A DNA stretch of 64,000 bases from Corallium rubrum (Eukaryota > Cnidaria > Anthozoa > Scleralcyonacea > Coralliidae), in NCBI GenBank assembly GCA_964035015.1, contig CAXIUP010000192.1:84501-148500 (forward strand). The letters run 5' to 3'. Below, piece after piece: positions 11,451 to 21,825 of this stretch. A program made the translations under genes and the position numbers. Every line of letters begins with the position of its first letter. Position 1 is the stretch's first letter. Under the pieces are notes generated by a model that was given only the letters and a program-made list of their open reading frames with translations, was not told the DNA's origin and did no database searches.

Positions 11451-12223
11451 AAAAACTCATTAGTAATTCATGAGGAAAACACAATTCTCCTGATTTACCG
11501 GCATAAACTTTAGCTTTGATTTTCTCCCCGTAGACAACGTTATTTTTCAAAATTACTACACCAACGAAATTACCAAATGGCGATCGTTTTTGAAGCCATT
11601 CAAAACACTCGCAGAACGTGTTTTATCTGCTCGGCCATGTTGGAGGAAAACATACTCCAAAGACAATAGCTGCTGATGAGATTATTTTGTTAAAGTTCCT
11701 CCAACATGGCCGCCATGACGGTGCAAACCAAGAATTGATTTCTAACTTTTCAAATTGCTTTTTCGGCAAATTAAGTAAGAACAATATAATTTCATTGCAG
11801 TAGAATCATGACATAAGATAGCTAATCAATGTTCACTAGTGTGATAAAAATTTAACATCGCTTGACGTTCATGAAGCTTTAACGTCCACTCAAGGCCTGT
11901 TGCCTCTCATTGCCTTTAAACTTCACTCGCGATGAGAAGTTCTTAACCACTCGTGACATTAACCCCTCATACGTCATGCATGTAGATTATTAATGTCGTC
12001 ACTTAAAAATTCATTTATAATTAATTTCTGATGGAAATTAAAAGACAACGAATAAGAGAATCGTCCTGATTTACATAATGTTTTCGGGGTTTTTTTCTCG
12101 CAATCGAAAAAAATTAACATTAATTTCTATACATTATTTATTATAAAGTAAAATAAAAGCTTGCTTGTTCGTGTTCATGTTAATATTCATTACAGTTGAT
12201 TTCAGATTACTTTTCCGCTTTCT
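11451..12223. other. Non-coding stretch with a small palindrome
   Basis: An inverted pair GGCCATGTTGGAGGAA / TTCCTCCAACATGGCC lies at about 11633-11714. I see nothing else here. Confidence 0.45.
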
Positions 12224-12412
12224 CTTGCGAAGTTCGTTGCAAAGTTCAGATATTCGTTCCGAAGTTCGAAACTACGTTGCCAGGGTTGACAATTATCCAA
12301 TCAATATAGTTTGATTCAAAGCTCGGAATTGGATTGGATAATTTGTCAACACTGGCAACGTACGAACTTCGGAACTTCCCAAATCCCAACGAACTTCGTA
12401 ACACACGGCGGT
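12224..12412. mobile_element. Foldback MITE, copy 1
   Basis: This near-palindrome has arms that read GCGAAGTTCGTTG, GTTCCGAAGTTCG and GTTGACAAATTATCCAATC from both ends. The same family recurs at about 55428-55671, with the same terminal word near TTACCGC. It has no coding capacity. Confidence 0.75.
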
Positions 12413-13290
12413 AACAAATATCCATAAACTGTTAAGCCTGGCATACACTAGAGAAAATTTCCGAAACAAGTTACCGAAACACTGTTTCAGAAACAAACGT
12501 TTCCAGTGTATGTTGAAAAGTCTCCGAAACTTTGTTTCCGAAACAAAATTTTCCTGATTAGAGCACTGTTCTATTTTTTTAAACAAGTTTCGGAAATTTT
12601 TTGGGCTTTAGACATATATACTGGTAGTCAAACTTGTGACACACAAATAGTGTGTAACTTACTAAATAATCCATGCTGTATTGTCCAAATCACTACATTA
12701 ATCTAACTGGTGTATGAAACCGAACCTACCACGTAGTGTATACATTATAACCTAAACGTGCTTATTGTCATTGCTCAGTGGAAGAAGTTTAGACAATTGA
12801 CATTCTAAGACTATGATCTCCTTGTCATTGCTGTATTCAAGTATGTGCTACTAACATTTAGTATCAATGGTATATGCGTTGTTATTTTCAATTGGTTTAT
12901 ATAGCAGGCATTAATGACGTCAATATGAGACTCAATCTTTTTGTCTGAAGAGTCTTCAGGATTAAATTAGTCACTATTTTATATATCGTTTAAACTGTTT
13001 TCATTAGCTATCTATAGAGTTTATCATTAAACGTTAACTTTAACAATTGTCATATCTGATGACATTTCTCTGTGCATTTGCATTAATATTGCTGTTCAAT
13101 TGCAGGTTTAACATGTTTTAATACGTGCTATTTGTAATGATGTTTCAGTTTGGCTTATAGGTGATTGTGTTTATTAAAACCGCAATGAAAAGCGACAAAA
13201 TTTTGGCTATAATATCCATGCGTAACATTTGACTTTTATAATTTTGCATTAAATTTACATCGATGCAAATTCGTCAAATTCCATAGTAGT
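12413..13290. other. AT-rich non-coding stretch
   Basis: GTTTCCGAAAC and GTTTCGGAAA words recur near 12450-12600, with the ends near-complementary (CATACACTAGAG / CCAGTGTATG), suggesting a decayed small repeat. No gene is visible. Confidence 0.4.
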
Positions 13291-13524
13291 AAGAAATTTG
13301 CAATAACTTTGCATATAAATTTGCGACGTAGCAAAGTTATTAAATTTGCATTAAATTTGCACCGCAAGCAAATCGCTGCAATCGCGGTATTTGCAGGTTT
13401 GCACTATGGTGCAAACTCGTTGCAAATTCGTAAATTTGCTACGGTGCAAATTTGTGCAAACTTCGCAAATCCGGTATTTGCAACAATGCAAGTTTGGGTA
13501 CGAATTTGCGACGTAGCAAATCCG
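13291..13524. repeat. TTTGC/GCAAA-rich repeat patch
   Basis: The words TTTGCGACGTAGCAAA (twice, near 13320 and 13506), ATTTGCA and GTGCAAA recur in both orientations. This patch abuts the THAP gene at about 13525 and marks where that gene loses its 3-prime part. Confidence 0.6.
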
Positions 13525-14663
13525 TCTTTTCGCCCTGTGATCGCTTGGCTGTTTCCTCCATTACTTTCCCAAGGGATTTTTCTGCCTCAATACAATTCAC
13601 ACATGGTACATGATCATTGCAAAGAACTTCACAGTTATCAGACCTAATGAAGACATGTGCTTGAAATGATGGGCCATCCTCGTCATAATGTTGTCGCTGG
13701 ATAGGGCCAGTATGCCTTAAGATGCTGCTGGATCCTTGGCTGGAAAAAGGATCTTCACAGATGGAGTTGGTCAGGTCATTCTTGGCAAGACCCTCACAAA
13801 TTTTGGCTTCTTCCAAAGTGGACATCATGGTGGAAATGGCGGTAAACTGTAAAGATCGCTTGGTATCTTTCTAAATAAAATGATTATCTGGGAGCAACCA
13901 ATTATAGACAGCAACAGAAAAATTGAGTCCAGAAGCAACAGATAATGATAATTTAGGAAGGGTATAAATTGGGTGTAAAAACTCGAAAACTACACTGTCT
14001 GTCTCTTCAGTTTTAGACCACCCAACCATTTTCACATTAAAGATCTTCATTGTAAACTGTTTCAGATTCTTGTATACCACAGGCATGCCGATTTCCTCAC
14101 GAAATAGCTCTCGTCTCGGTGTTACTGGAGTCGGAGTAACACTTTTTACTGGCAAATTCAACGTGGGCACTGCACCACGAACTAATCGTTTACGAGTAGA
14201 AACTAAAAAGGTATAAAAACATGCTTTGGTACGCGCTCTTTTATTCGATGTGCTCGATAAACAACAGCACTTCAAACAGATATTAATTTACATATATTAT
14301 TAAGACACAACAACATAATAAATTCAGAGACAACTGCTTATAAATAACTACAAAGAGCTATTGTCTAATATATTTTAAATGCTGATTATCTGCCGCTAAA
14401 AGCTTGCGCGCACGTGTAAGGATATTCTTGCCAAGTGCAACTTCTTCTGTCTTGAAATGTTTTTCGCAAACATACAAGGTAAGATTATCAATCTGTTGTC
14501 TTAAAACCTTGTCCACCACACGGTCTTTCGTGACAACATTGATCCACGCCTGGCGAGTTTCTTTCGATAATTCATCTTTCCCTTGCGGAATTCGAAAAAT
14601 ACCAACGCCAGTATGCTTCCTACTTGTTCCGCAACCAAATATGGAACAGTTTGCTCCGGGCAT
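13525..14663 (-). pseudogene. THAP-domain protein gene, truncated, two exons
   Basis: Exon 1 (14663-14414) starts at ATG and encodes a THAP zinc-binding domain: CSIFGC near residue 6, a central tryptophan and LYVCEKHF, the C-x4-C...C-x2-H ligands of the family. Exon 2 (14202-13525) starts after a clean acceptor with STRKRLVRGAVPTLNLP, the usual sequel to a THAP domain, then a conserved-looking block ending in NWLLPDNHF and later a cysteine-bearing segment (VLCNDHVPCVNC). Phases fit (phase 1 on both sides), although the donor GTGCGC is weak. One in-frame TAG at 13871-13873 interrupts exon 2, and the 3-prime part is replaced by the TTTGC-rich repeat, so no nuclease domain is seen. Proteins of this layout occur in P-element/Kolobok-like transposons and their domesticated relatives; I cannot tell which this is. 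Confidence 0.75.
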
Positions 14664-15054
14664 CTTGGTAAAATCGCTAAAAAGAGGAATTTCGTGAGTT
14701 TTCGTCCACACATCGCCGAGTAAACACTGTAAGCTAATACGCTCTAATGCACTATATTTACCACGTGACAGCCCTGAAAAGCATAATTTGTCACGTGACC
14801 TGGCCTTCATTTTGACCACGGAGTCACTGTATAATTCAGATCGAGTTTTTGTTTAGCATACGGCGTTTGGTTTCTTCAAGTTCTCTGGTTTCTCTTCAAG
14901 ATATATTAAACAGATTGTTTGCATCCTTCTTTTCTTCGGCTCCATTTCGTTTAAATAAACGAAAGCAAAATACTATCTTATTTGCTTGAGAGTTTATAGT
15001 TTTCTTCGTCGCTAGTCACCAGTGACCAACAATTCTTACCGCGTGACACCGTAC

Positions 15055-15056
<2 letters not shown>
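14664..15056. other. Upstream flank of THAP gene
   Basis: Nothing recognisable besides AT-rich sequence; it may hold the THAP gene promoter. Confidence 0.35.

Positions 15057-15118
<62 letters not shown>
15057..15118. repeat. (TA)n microsatellite
   Basis: About 30 TA repeats. The apparent tyrosine-isoleucine reading frames here are artefacts. Confidence 0.98.
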
Positions 15119-15121
<3 letters not shown>

Positions 15122-15125
15122 CAAT

Positions 15126-15167
15126 CTACAGACACGTGTTTCGCTGTACCACAGCTCATCAGTGTAG
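15126..15167 (-). ncRNA. Hammerhead ribozyme, type I, copy 1
   Basis: On the minus strand: stem I CTACA/TGTAG, core CTGATGA, stem II GCTGT-GGT-ACAGC, core GAA, short stem III ACACGTGT, cleavage-site C, then the second strand of stem I. All conserved core bases are present and stems I and II pair perfectly. Confidence 0.9.
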
Positions 15168-15404
15168 CTTGGAACAATCTGAATGAATTTCATCAGTTAC
15201 TTATTATACACATGCGATCGTCGGTGACAACCGCATGTGGGACAGCATCGGTGAAGTACATTCAGATAGCGTGAAGTGCGCATGGACCCAGAGTGCTCAA
15301 ACTTCCACAAGGGTAGTGAGCGTTGCATTATCGCTAATAGGTACCCACGGCAACTTCACAGAGTGCTCAACAACACCGAAGTGAAGGAGCGTACATAGTT
15401 CAAT

Positions 15405-15446
15405 CTACAGACACGTGTTTCGCTGTACCACAGCTCATCAGTGTAG
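15405..15446 (-). ncRNA. Hammerhead ribozyme, type I, copy 2
   Basis: Identical in core and stems to the copy 279 bp upstream, so cleavage at both sites would release a 279-nt monomer RNA. Confidence 0.9.
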
Positions 15447-15612
15447 CTTGGAACAATCTGAATGAATTTCATCAGTTACTTATTATACACATGCGATCGT
15501 CGGTGACAACCGCATGTGGGACAGCATCGGTGAAGTACATTCAGATAGCGTGAAGTGCGCATGGGCCCAGAGTGCTCAAACTTCCACAAGGGTAGTGAGC
15601 GTTGCATTATCG

Positions 15613-15613
<1 letters not shown>

Positions 15614-15676
<63 letters not shown>
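15614..15676. repeat. (TA)n microsatellite
   Basis: Second TA tract, flanking the retrozyme-like dimer on the other side. Confidence 0.98.
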
Positions 15677-15679
<3 letters not shown>

Positions 15680-16013
15680 GTTATACGGTTTGGCAGTGCT
15701 TTTTCCGCACGAGGAGGCCCCAACGCACGATAAGTCCCCTACCATATATGGTATGGTTGCCAGCGCCATTTGGCAATCTTTATACAAGTGGCGGTGTATT
15801 GGCATTTGCGATAATTTTATTTCATTAAAAGAATCATTCTTTCAGTGAGATCTTTGTATTTTTTGTCCATGTGTTGAATTAATGTGTTGGTATTCGCGAA
15901 ATAGTGCAATGTTAGTCCTAAGATAAAAGCATTTACAAAGATTTTAAATAACTATTGGGAATCAAACTCATATAAATATATAAATATGGCTGAATGTAAT
16001 ATGTATACTAAGT

Positions 16014-18327
16014 ACTTATTAACCGAGCGCGAGGTCCGTACGGGAAAATATTTTGCTTGAGATCTTTTGAGTACAGACCGAGCCCGAAGGGCGAGGTCTG
16101 TACTCAAAAGATCGAAAGCAAAATATTTTCCCTTACGGACCGAGCTTGTGAGGTTAATAAGGAATTTATTATATGTCTCCACAACAACGAGAAATAATTT
16201 AGAGAAAACATTATCGTCTACAGTACGTCTTCCTGCACGTCAGCGCAAGCGGAGGCTGAGCGGTCTCATAGTCGCGATTCGATATAATTGACAACAAAAC
16301 AACCAAAAGGGAAAACATTTTGAAAAGAATATAATTTTTAAGAATTTTTTTTCAACATATTTAATAGTAAACAACTCGAGCATTTACCGGCTTCCAATGA
16401 TCTGATTGGCTAGAAGTAGGCAGAAGCCTGAAGCCAGTCAAATGCTATATGCAGAGCGACGTATTAAACGAGAAACGGCCAACGGGCTTATTTTAATCGA
16501 AGCTGGATAACTCTATGGATCTCTTCACGGAGATATTAAAATTACTGATTTATATAGATTACAAATTATAAAAAGTACTTGTGTCAATCAGTTACTCGCC
16601 ATCACTATCAGAGTCAAGGAAATACGCTCTTCGTTGCCGTTTAACTGGAAGAGACGACTCATTGCACGAGGAGGTTGATGGCAAGGACGAGTGGAAATTG
16701 AAAGTACAGCCAGTGATATTCTGGATAGAAGCTCCTCGAAATATTTCATGAGGATTAACTGCAAGTTGAGCTGACTGAATGCTCTGTGATAACACTGGGA
16801 GCGAAACAGGTTGGAGTGTACTGTCGGGCCGTTGCTCACTTCTGAACTGAGTTGACGCGCTGAGTAGAGATGGCTGCAACTGCTCATTGTATGGCTGATC
16901 TTGATAACTTGTAGAGGCTCTACTGCTGGCAAGGTTGGACTGGTTTCCATGCACACCACCCAGAACATTGGACATGGCTCTCTGATGTTTGGCTGACGGA
17001 ACTTTATAGTGACTGAGGCTGTTCAAGCTTTTGTGACCACTGAGTTGTGCCACGAAAGTCGCAGGACAACTTGCATGAAGGAGTCTTCCTATGGACGTTT
17101 TTCTCACGGAATGGTTGGCTATTTTCTTGACTCCACTGAGATGGCCACATTCAACAGCTTTGCTGAGAAACTTGCCTATCAAATTTTTTCCCAGAGGACA
17201 TTTTTTGTACCAAACTTCACTGTTGGGAGCACGATTGTGGTTGATAGCCAAGTAAAACGGGGAATCGTCTTGATTCATTTCAGCAGGCCTGCGGGATCTG
17301 AATTTCTTGTATAACTGAACAGGACATTTCACTGTATTATTGGCTTGTGCTGTTGGAGTGAATGATCGTCTGTGGCCATTTTCTTTCCCAGTTCGGGTCT
17401 TTGTACCACGTTCAGTTAACCAAGCAAGTGTTTCGTCGCCGGTTTCTGGGTCTTTCGTCAACTTAACATCGCCCCAACGTAGTTTATGACTCTCATCTCT
17501 GGCCCGAAATCCGAAGTGCATGGATAACACCCGCCAAAGGGTTCGCTGCAGAGTCAATGGCTCATTGTCGCCGAAATATCCGACAGCAAATAACTTTTGT
17601 TCTTCGTCATCTGTTATTGCTCTGGTTGCGTTGGGCTTGTTTCCTTTGCCTTGGGATACTAGATTCTTTCGTTTTGCTATCAAAACCTCACGAGAACGTT
17701 GAAACTCGTTGCCTTTCAATATGTTATGAAGTGCACCAACCTCTTGAAGCTTTCGCTGAAGGCTTCTTTGTATGGACGTTAAAGTATCGGGCTCATATTG
17801 GTCGCCGTTTTGCTTTACCGCTGTCATGAAAAACTTGCACAAAAGTGTATTCAACTCCTTAACAGGTATGTCTTGTAACTCTCTTGTTTCGTTTTGACTT
17901 GAACAGAATCGTCTAAAGTTGTTAACATCGCCTTTAGTTTTATTCACTGTGTTTTTAGACTGTTGTTCACAAATAAATTTTGTGAAAACGTCGTCTTCGT
18001 TTTCTTGTTGTTGCTCAAGTGCTAGCGACATTGCTGACGTTGTTGCGAGGTTTGCCCGGCGTTTTAAAATGGCTTTCTTTTTTTCTCTAATGTACTCTGT
18101 CTCCGTAGCATTTAATATATCATCTTCGTCGGTTAGTTCCTCCGGATAATAGAATTGGCCGTCCATTTTTCGCTGTTTCGTTTAATTTTGCTCACAAATT
18201 GTTTCGCTGTAGTTTGTTGTTTTTGTGCGGGTCCGTACACCGAGTCCGTACGGTAAAGTACGGACTCGCACGTTAGCCAATCAGCGTTCAATACGCCAGT
18301 TCGGACTCGCAAGACATATAATAAAGG
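16014..18327 (-). mobile_element. Crypton-type element with foldback end (E2, autonomous)
   Basis: A 150-bp near-perfect hairpin (16014-16163; apex CGAGCCCGAAGGGCGAG) is followed by TTTATTATATGTCT at 16163-16176. The matching inverted repeat AGACATATAATAAAG lies at 18312-18326, preceded by a short hairpin of GAGTCCGTACGG and GTTAGCCAATCAGCG. Between them is the intact tyrosine recombinase gene. I infer that hairpin, inverted repeats and gene form one element because the same set of parts, minus the gene, recurs at 11087, 20984, 21826 and 50882. Confidence 0.6.
16592..18166 (-). CDS. Crypton-type tyrosine recombinase (DUF3504-like), 524 aa
   Basis: This single uninterrupted frame begins at an ATG (MDGQFYYPEELTDEDD). 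The N-terminal part (residues about 60-170) is a helical SAM-like DNA-binding region; the catalytic domain spans about 185-400. It has the tyrosine recombinase residues: Arg in FGFRARDE (about 221), a likely Lys in GTKTRTG (about 256), His and Arg in NHSVRKTS (352, 355), His in LSGHKS (378) and Tyr in LSHYKVP (387). This is the layout of Crypton transposases and of their domesticated relatives (KIAA1958/QRICH1/ZMYM DUF3504 domains). The tail after 400 is low-complexity and ends in a basic then acidic stretch (KRQRR...DSDSDGE). It would cut and rejoin DNA through a 3-prime phosphotyrosine link. The gene lies inside a foldback-ended element and looks functional. Confidence 0.9.
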   Translation of the reverse strand: MDGQFYYPEELTDEDDILNATETEYIREKKKAILKRRANLATTSAMSLALEQQQENEDDVFTKFICEQQSKNTVNKTKGDVNNFRRFCSSQNETRELQDIPVKELNTLLCKFFMTAVKQNGDQYEPDTLTSIQRSLQRKLQEVGALHNILKGNEFQRSREVLIAKRKNLVSQGKGNKPNATRAITDDEEQKLFAVGYFGDNEPLTLQRTLWRVLSMHFGFRARDESHKLRWGDVKLTKDPETGDETLAWLTERGTKTRTGKENGHRRSFTPTAQANNTVKCPVQLYKKFRSRRPAEMNQDDSPFYLAINHNRAPNSEVWYKKCPLGKNLIGKFLSKAVECGHLSGVKKIANHSVRKTSIGRLLHASCPATFVAQLSGHKSLNSLSHYKVPSAKHQRAMSNVLGGVHGNQSNLASSRASTSYQDQPYNEQLQPSLLSASTQFRSEQRPDSTLQPVSLPVLSQSIQSAQLAVNPHEIFRGASIQNITGCTFNFHSSLPSTSSCNESSLPVKRQRRAYFLDSDSDGE

Positions 18328-18344
18328 TATGTAATAGCCTTATA

Positions 18345-19090
18345 TATCCAAACACCGAGACGTTTTTGAACAAACTTCGAGGTAGTTAGTTTTAAACTAA
18401 CTAACTAACTTTTTCATTTTTTTTTAAACTTCGAGGTGTTTGGATTTCCTGATGAAACACTCCTCCGAGTGCGTGATATAGGATTTCAGCAGTATTTTAA
18501 GAGAAAATCAAGAGGAAAGTTTGCTTAATTTATGTAATTTCTTCCTCGACCTCCAATATCCAAACCACAGACACGGTACTGATTTCCTTTGTGTTTTCTT
18601 CATGAATTATTAATGTGTTTGAAATGTCAGGATATCAAACAGAAATATTTGAATGTTTGTTTCAGTCAGTGCAGTCCTGTCAGTCCTAGCTTCCATCTTT
18701 TTTCATATACATGTAGTATGTATAATGGAAAATGCACATTATATACAGTACTACTAGTAAGTTCAATGAATATGGCATATCATGAGGGACTAGCAGGTTC
18801 CACTCAAAGTAAACCATGGTGGACAGACTTGCTATATTGGTTCAGTAGAAAACAGTGTTAAATATCCATCTCAACCATTAATAATTCATGCAAAAAAACA
18901 CAAAGAAAATCAGTACATGTACTGTGTTGGTGGTTTGGATATCAGAGGAAGAAATTACATAAATTAAGCAAACTTTTACCTTGATTTTCTCTTAAAATAC
19001 TGATTTGCTTGAGATACTATATCATACACCCAGAGGAGTGTCTCATCAGGATATCTAAACACCTTGAATTTTGTTCAAAAACCTTGGTTT
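18345..19090. mobile_element. Long-TIR element, about 745 bp, non-coding
   Basis: The left arm 18349-18580 and right arm 18915-19090 are reverse complements over roughly 180-230 bp; they share GTTTTTGAACAAA, CTTAATTTATGTAATTTC and ATTTTAAGAGAAAATCAAG. The left arm has an extra internal duplication of AACTTCGAGGT. The middle 340 bp has no coding signal. Family not recognised. Confidence 0.75.
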
Positions 19091-19155
19091 TCAATATATT
19101 ATATATTACACAAACCATATCTTTATTTTCTTTACTCTAAACTAAGTATATGTAA

Positions 19156-19245
19156 TGTTTACAACACGAGTGGCCGTGTTGTATTGAATATACAATCACG
19201 AGCCGAAGGCGAGTGATTGTATATTCAATACAACAAGGACGCGAG
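19156..19245. repeat. Hairpin with CGAGCCGAAGGCGAG apex
   Basis: The arms GTTGTATTGAATATACAATC and complement pair almost perfectly. The apex CACGAGCCGAAGGCGAGTG matches that of the Crypton-like foldback elements. CAGCCAATCC (complement, about 19450) lies downstream, but I cannot find the TTA-type inverted repeats, so membership in that family is uncertain. Confidence 0.65.
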
Positions 19246-19307
19246 ATGAATGAAATGAATGAATAGTAAAAATCCCTTTGAATGAATAGTAAAAATCCCT
19301 TTGGGAT

Positions 19308-19396
19308 ATTGAGATGCTAATTAGTTACAAGCACTAGTGGTTGTATCAGAAGAGTATACATCCACTAGTGGTTGTAACTAATTAGCATCATTGGTT
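19308..19396. repeat. Palindrome GATGCTAATTAGTTACAA
   Basis: Two arms (about 19311-19347 and 19362-19396) are reverse complements with CCACTAGTGG near the centre. A small foldback repeat with no coding content. Confidence 0.7.
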
Positions 19397-19399
19397 TTA

Positions 19400-20222
19400 G
19401 TTTGTATGCGGTTTACAGGGGTATACATGTGACGTAATTTCTGAAATTGGATTGGCTGCAAAACTCATGAATTAGTAATGAATTTCACAAGACGGTTTAC
19501 ATTTGAATGGAGCCTGCATCACTTTGAAAAATGATGTGTGGTCATCATCTAGAAAGTCACCAGCCTATTTTATTTAGTGCTTCAAAGCTTGTCTTTACAT
19601 GTATATCAACTTGTAGTCCACTAGTAAGCATATATTGGTTATATGCTAGGAAGTGTTAAACAGATTTTTTCTTACTATTTTTTACTAATAATATACATGT
19701 AAAAAATATGCAAATCTCAGAATCTGTATTAAAATATTGTTCAAGGAAAAACCTTAAAACAACTCATATTTATAAAATTGAAATATAGTAAGGTTGGTGT
19801 ACTGCCAATAGTAATACAAATAATACACTTACATGTAGAGTCTGACGTGTTAAGCATTGACCCTTCATTAGAGAGAAACCAATTAGTAAATATATTTATG
19901 TAGTAAATACAGTTACAGGTAACAGTGAATATCTTCCTGTGGTGTTCTGTTTTCCAGTGAGCAACTTCTTGGGGAATTAGGCCTGACACCTACTTATAAT
20001 CACGTGAAAGGTGCAGTTATTTAAACAAACCTCTAGGAACTTAGGCTAGTTAATCACCAGATTATTGCTCATCGCACCCAATTCCATCTGCCCAACTCAA
20101 CCACTTGGTGCTATCCTTTCTTGAGAGGTTCGCTTTGATTGTCCTAACACATTATTTAGTAGTTCTTTTAGCTATAGACTTACAGGTGAGGGTCACTGCA
20201 TTTGTGTATGAAGCGTATTCAG
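19400..20222. other. AT-rich non-coding stretch
   Basis: I see no gene, and the short minus-strand frame 19741-19989 has no recognisable content. Confidence 0.4.
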
Positions 20223-20401
20223 TCAGACATTTGGTTGTTCCAGGGTATTCAGGTAACTCTCCCCATACTTTTTACCGGTGACAATGTAGTGCTGCAGAGT
20301 GGGAGGAGGGTTACCATAAGGGTTTTGCCAGATACAAGGTAGAGTCGGGTAACCTTCCTTAGGTAGTAGAGCTTCCTTAAATAAATAGTGATGTAAATTT
20401 C
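20223..20401 (-). CDS. Possible coding exon, product not recognised
   Basis: On the minus strand an acceptor (TTTGTATAG) is followed by a frame of about 58 codons ending in TGA. Its composition is protein-like (LPKEGYPTLPCIWQNPYGN, PPPTLQHYIVTGKKYG), unlike the AT-rich noise around it. I do not recognise the family and found no partner exon nearby. It could be a stray exon of a host gene or an old gene fragment. Confidence 0.3.
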
Positions 20402-20983
20402 CTATACAAATGCCATTAAACACTGGCATTGTTTATAGCAGACCACTGAGATTTTGAAAAGGTATTAATTTACATCACAAGCTATTATGACTGTACATAC
20501 TGTCATACTGTATTTTCAACCACATGGAATTTGTTTCAAAAGATTTATCATGTTCAACTGATAATTCAGGGTTGTAGACAGGTGACTGATAGTACATATT
20601 TAGTTTTAACAGAATCTAATTCTTAATCCTTTATCAATGAAGATATCAAATATTAAAGAATTTTTGTTTCATTCATGTTATAAGTACAGAATACTCAATC
20701 AAAGATGACAACACTATATATGTAACTGAAAGTAACCACAAACATTGACCCCATTTTGGCAAAAGTACTAATAATGTCAACCAAATTAATCTATCAAAAT
20801 TAGAATCCAGTAATTTTGCCACATAGCATTTAAATTATCAAGAATTAAAAAATACAGCTAAAGTTAGGTTTGACTTATCACTCGTACGGTATGCTATTAA
20901 CATATATTGGAACATATAACAAGCATTGTACACAACATTATTCATATTGAAGCAATTTTAATATCCTAAAAAGATTATGAGGT

Positions 20984-21385
20984 ACTTAGTAATATACATG
21001 AAAAATTTGTCAATTCTGATTGGCTGAGAGGAGTGCTATTTTAGTGTAATTCAGTGCAGAAGAATGAAATACAGTGCAAATTTTGTAATTTTTTAAATTT
21101 GCACAAAAATCATTTTTTACTAGAAAAAAAGCGGTTCCTGTTAATTATTTTTCTTTATGTATATTATTTGAACAAAGCATTTTGATTAGAAAGATTCTCT
21201 TTATGATAAAGTTTTTCATGTATATTATTAATAAGTAATAGCATGATTTCTTGTGCAATTTTGAAAAAAACACGCAATCGTGAGTTTTTCAAAGACCTCA
21301 AATAGCACTCGTCCTTCGGACTCGTGCAATTTTGATAGTCTTTGAAAAACTCACTCGTGCATGCTTTTTCCAAATTGCACTCGAA
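20984..21385 (-). mobile_element. Non-autonomous foldback element, Crypton-like family (E6)
   Basis: Reading the minus strand: a hairpin at 21385-21255 (arms GAGTTTTTCAAAGAC, apex CGAGTCCGAAGGACGAG), then TTATTAATAATATACATG (about 21215-21235). At the far end are CAGCCAATCAG (complement, about 21014-21024) and CATGTATATTACTAAG (about 20984-21000), the matching inverted repeat. No recombinase gene. Confidence 0.6.
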
Positions 21386-21639
21386 ACCATGCTAATACCT
21401 ATACAAAATGTATCAGGATAACATTCATGGTTGCAAAATCCTGGATTTGGACTTAATCCTGGTGATTATGGAAATGTAATGATTACAACTTTTGATTTTT
21501 GCTAAAAACTTTAACATTAGAACACTGAACACCTTTCTATCCGAGTCGTTGCCGTATAGCGAAAAAATTGTTTATGGATAATAAACTATGAATGGCACTA
21601 CGGACGAGAAAAAATTAAAGTTACACAGTTGAACCAGGA

Positions 21640-21700
21640 ATTATTTCGTCATCGGGTGCCTCGCAGGTCGTGGGTTCAATTCCTGCCGGAAGGCCCGTGT
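21640..21700 (+). repeat. tRNA-like 3-prime half, possible SINE relic
   Basis: GCAGGTCGTGGGTTCAATTC contains a good B box (GGTTCAATTCC) and a T-arm that can pair (GTGGG with CCTGC). No clear A box or acceptor stem is present, so it is not a functional tRNA and is at most a tRNA-derived SINE fragment. Confidence 0.35.
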
Positions 21701-21825
21701 AGTTACATTTTTCGCAACTGGTCCCGGTTTGGTCTTACAATGTATGTACTCTGCACTCGAATTTTCCTTCACCAAAAATCCCTTAGAACATCTATTATCG
21801 AATGAAATGCCCAATATTACTTCTA

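Larger units (their letters stand above)
15119..15613 (-). mobile_element. Retrozyme-like tandem repeat, ~1.8 copies of 279 bp
   Basis: Sequence from 15119 repeats from 15398 with a 279-bp period and very few differences; the second copy is cut by the next (TA)n tract. On the minus strand each copy carries a complete type I hammerhead ribozyme. Tandem copies of a few hundred bases, each with a hammerhead and no protein, are the hallmark of animal retrozymes, small circular-RNA retroelements. The dimer sits inside a TA microsatellite. Confidence 0.75.

Noticed and set aside
11680-11705. CTGATGAG near 11679 as a hammerhead
   Set aside because: No second core strand and no stem I or stem III.
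14978-15193. Frame rich in Tyr-Ile
   Set aside because: It is the (TA)n microsatellite; the same applies to frames at 15476-15848.
18448-18490. CTGATGA near 18449 as a hammerhead
   Set aside because: No GAAA core follows; it is part of the long inverted arm.
21640-21700. A functional tRNA gene
   Set aside because: Only the T-arm side is convincing; no acceptor stem or A box.
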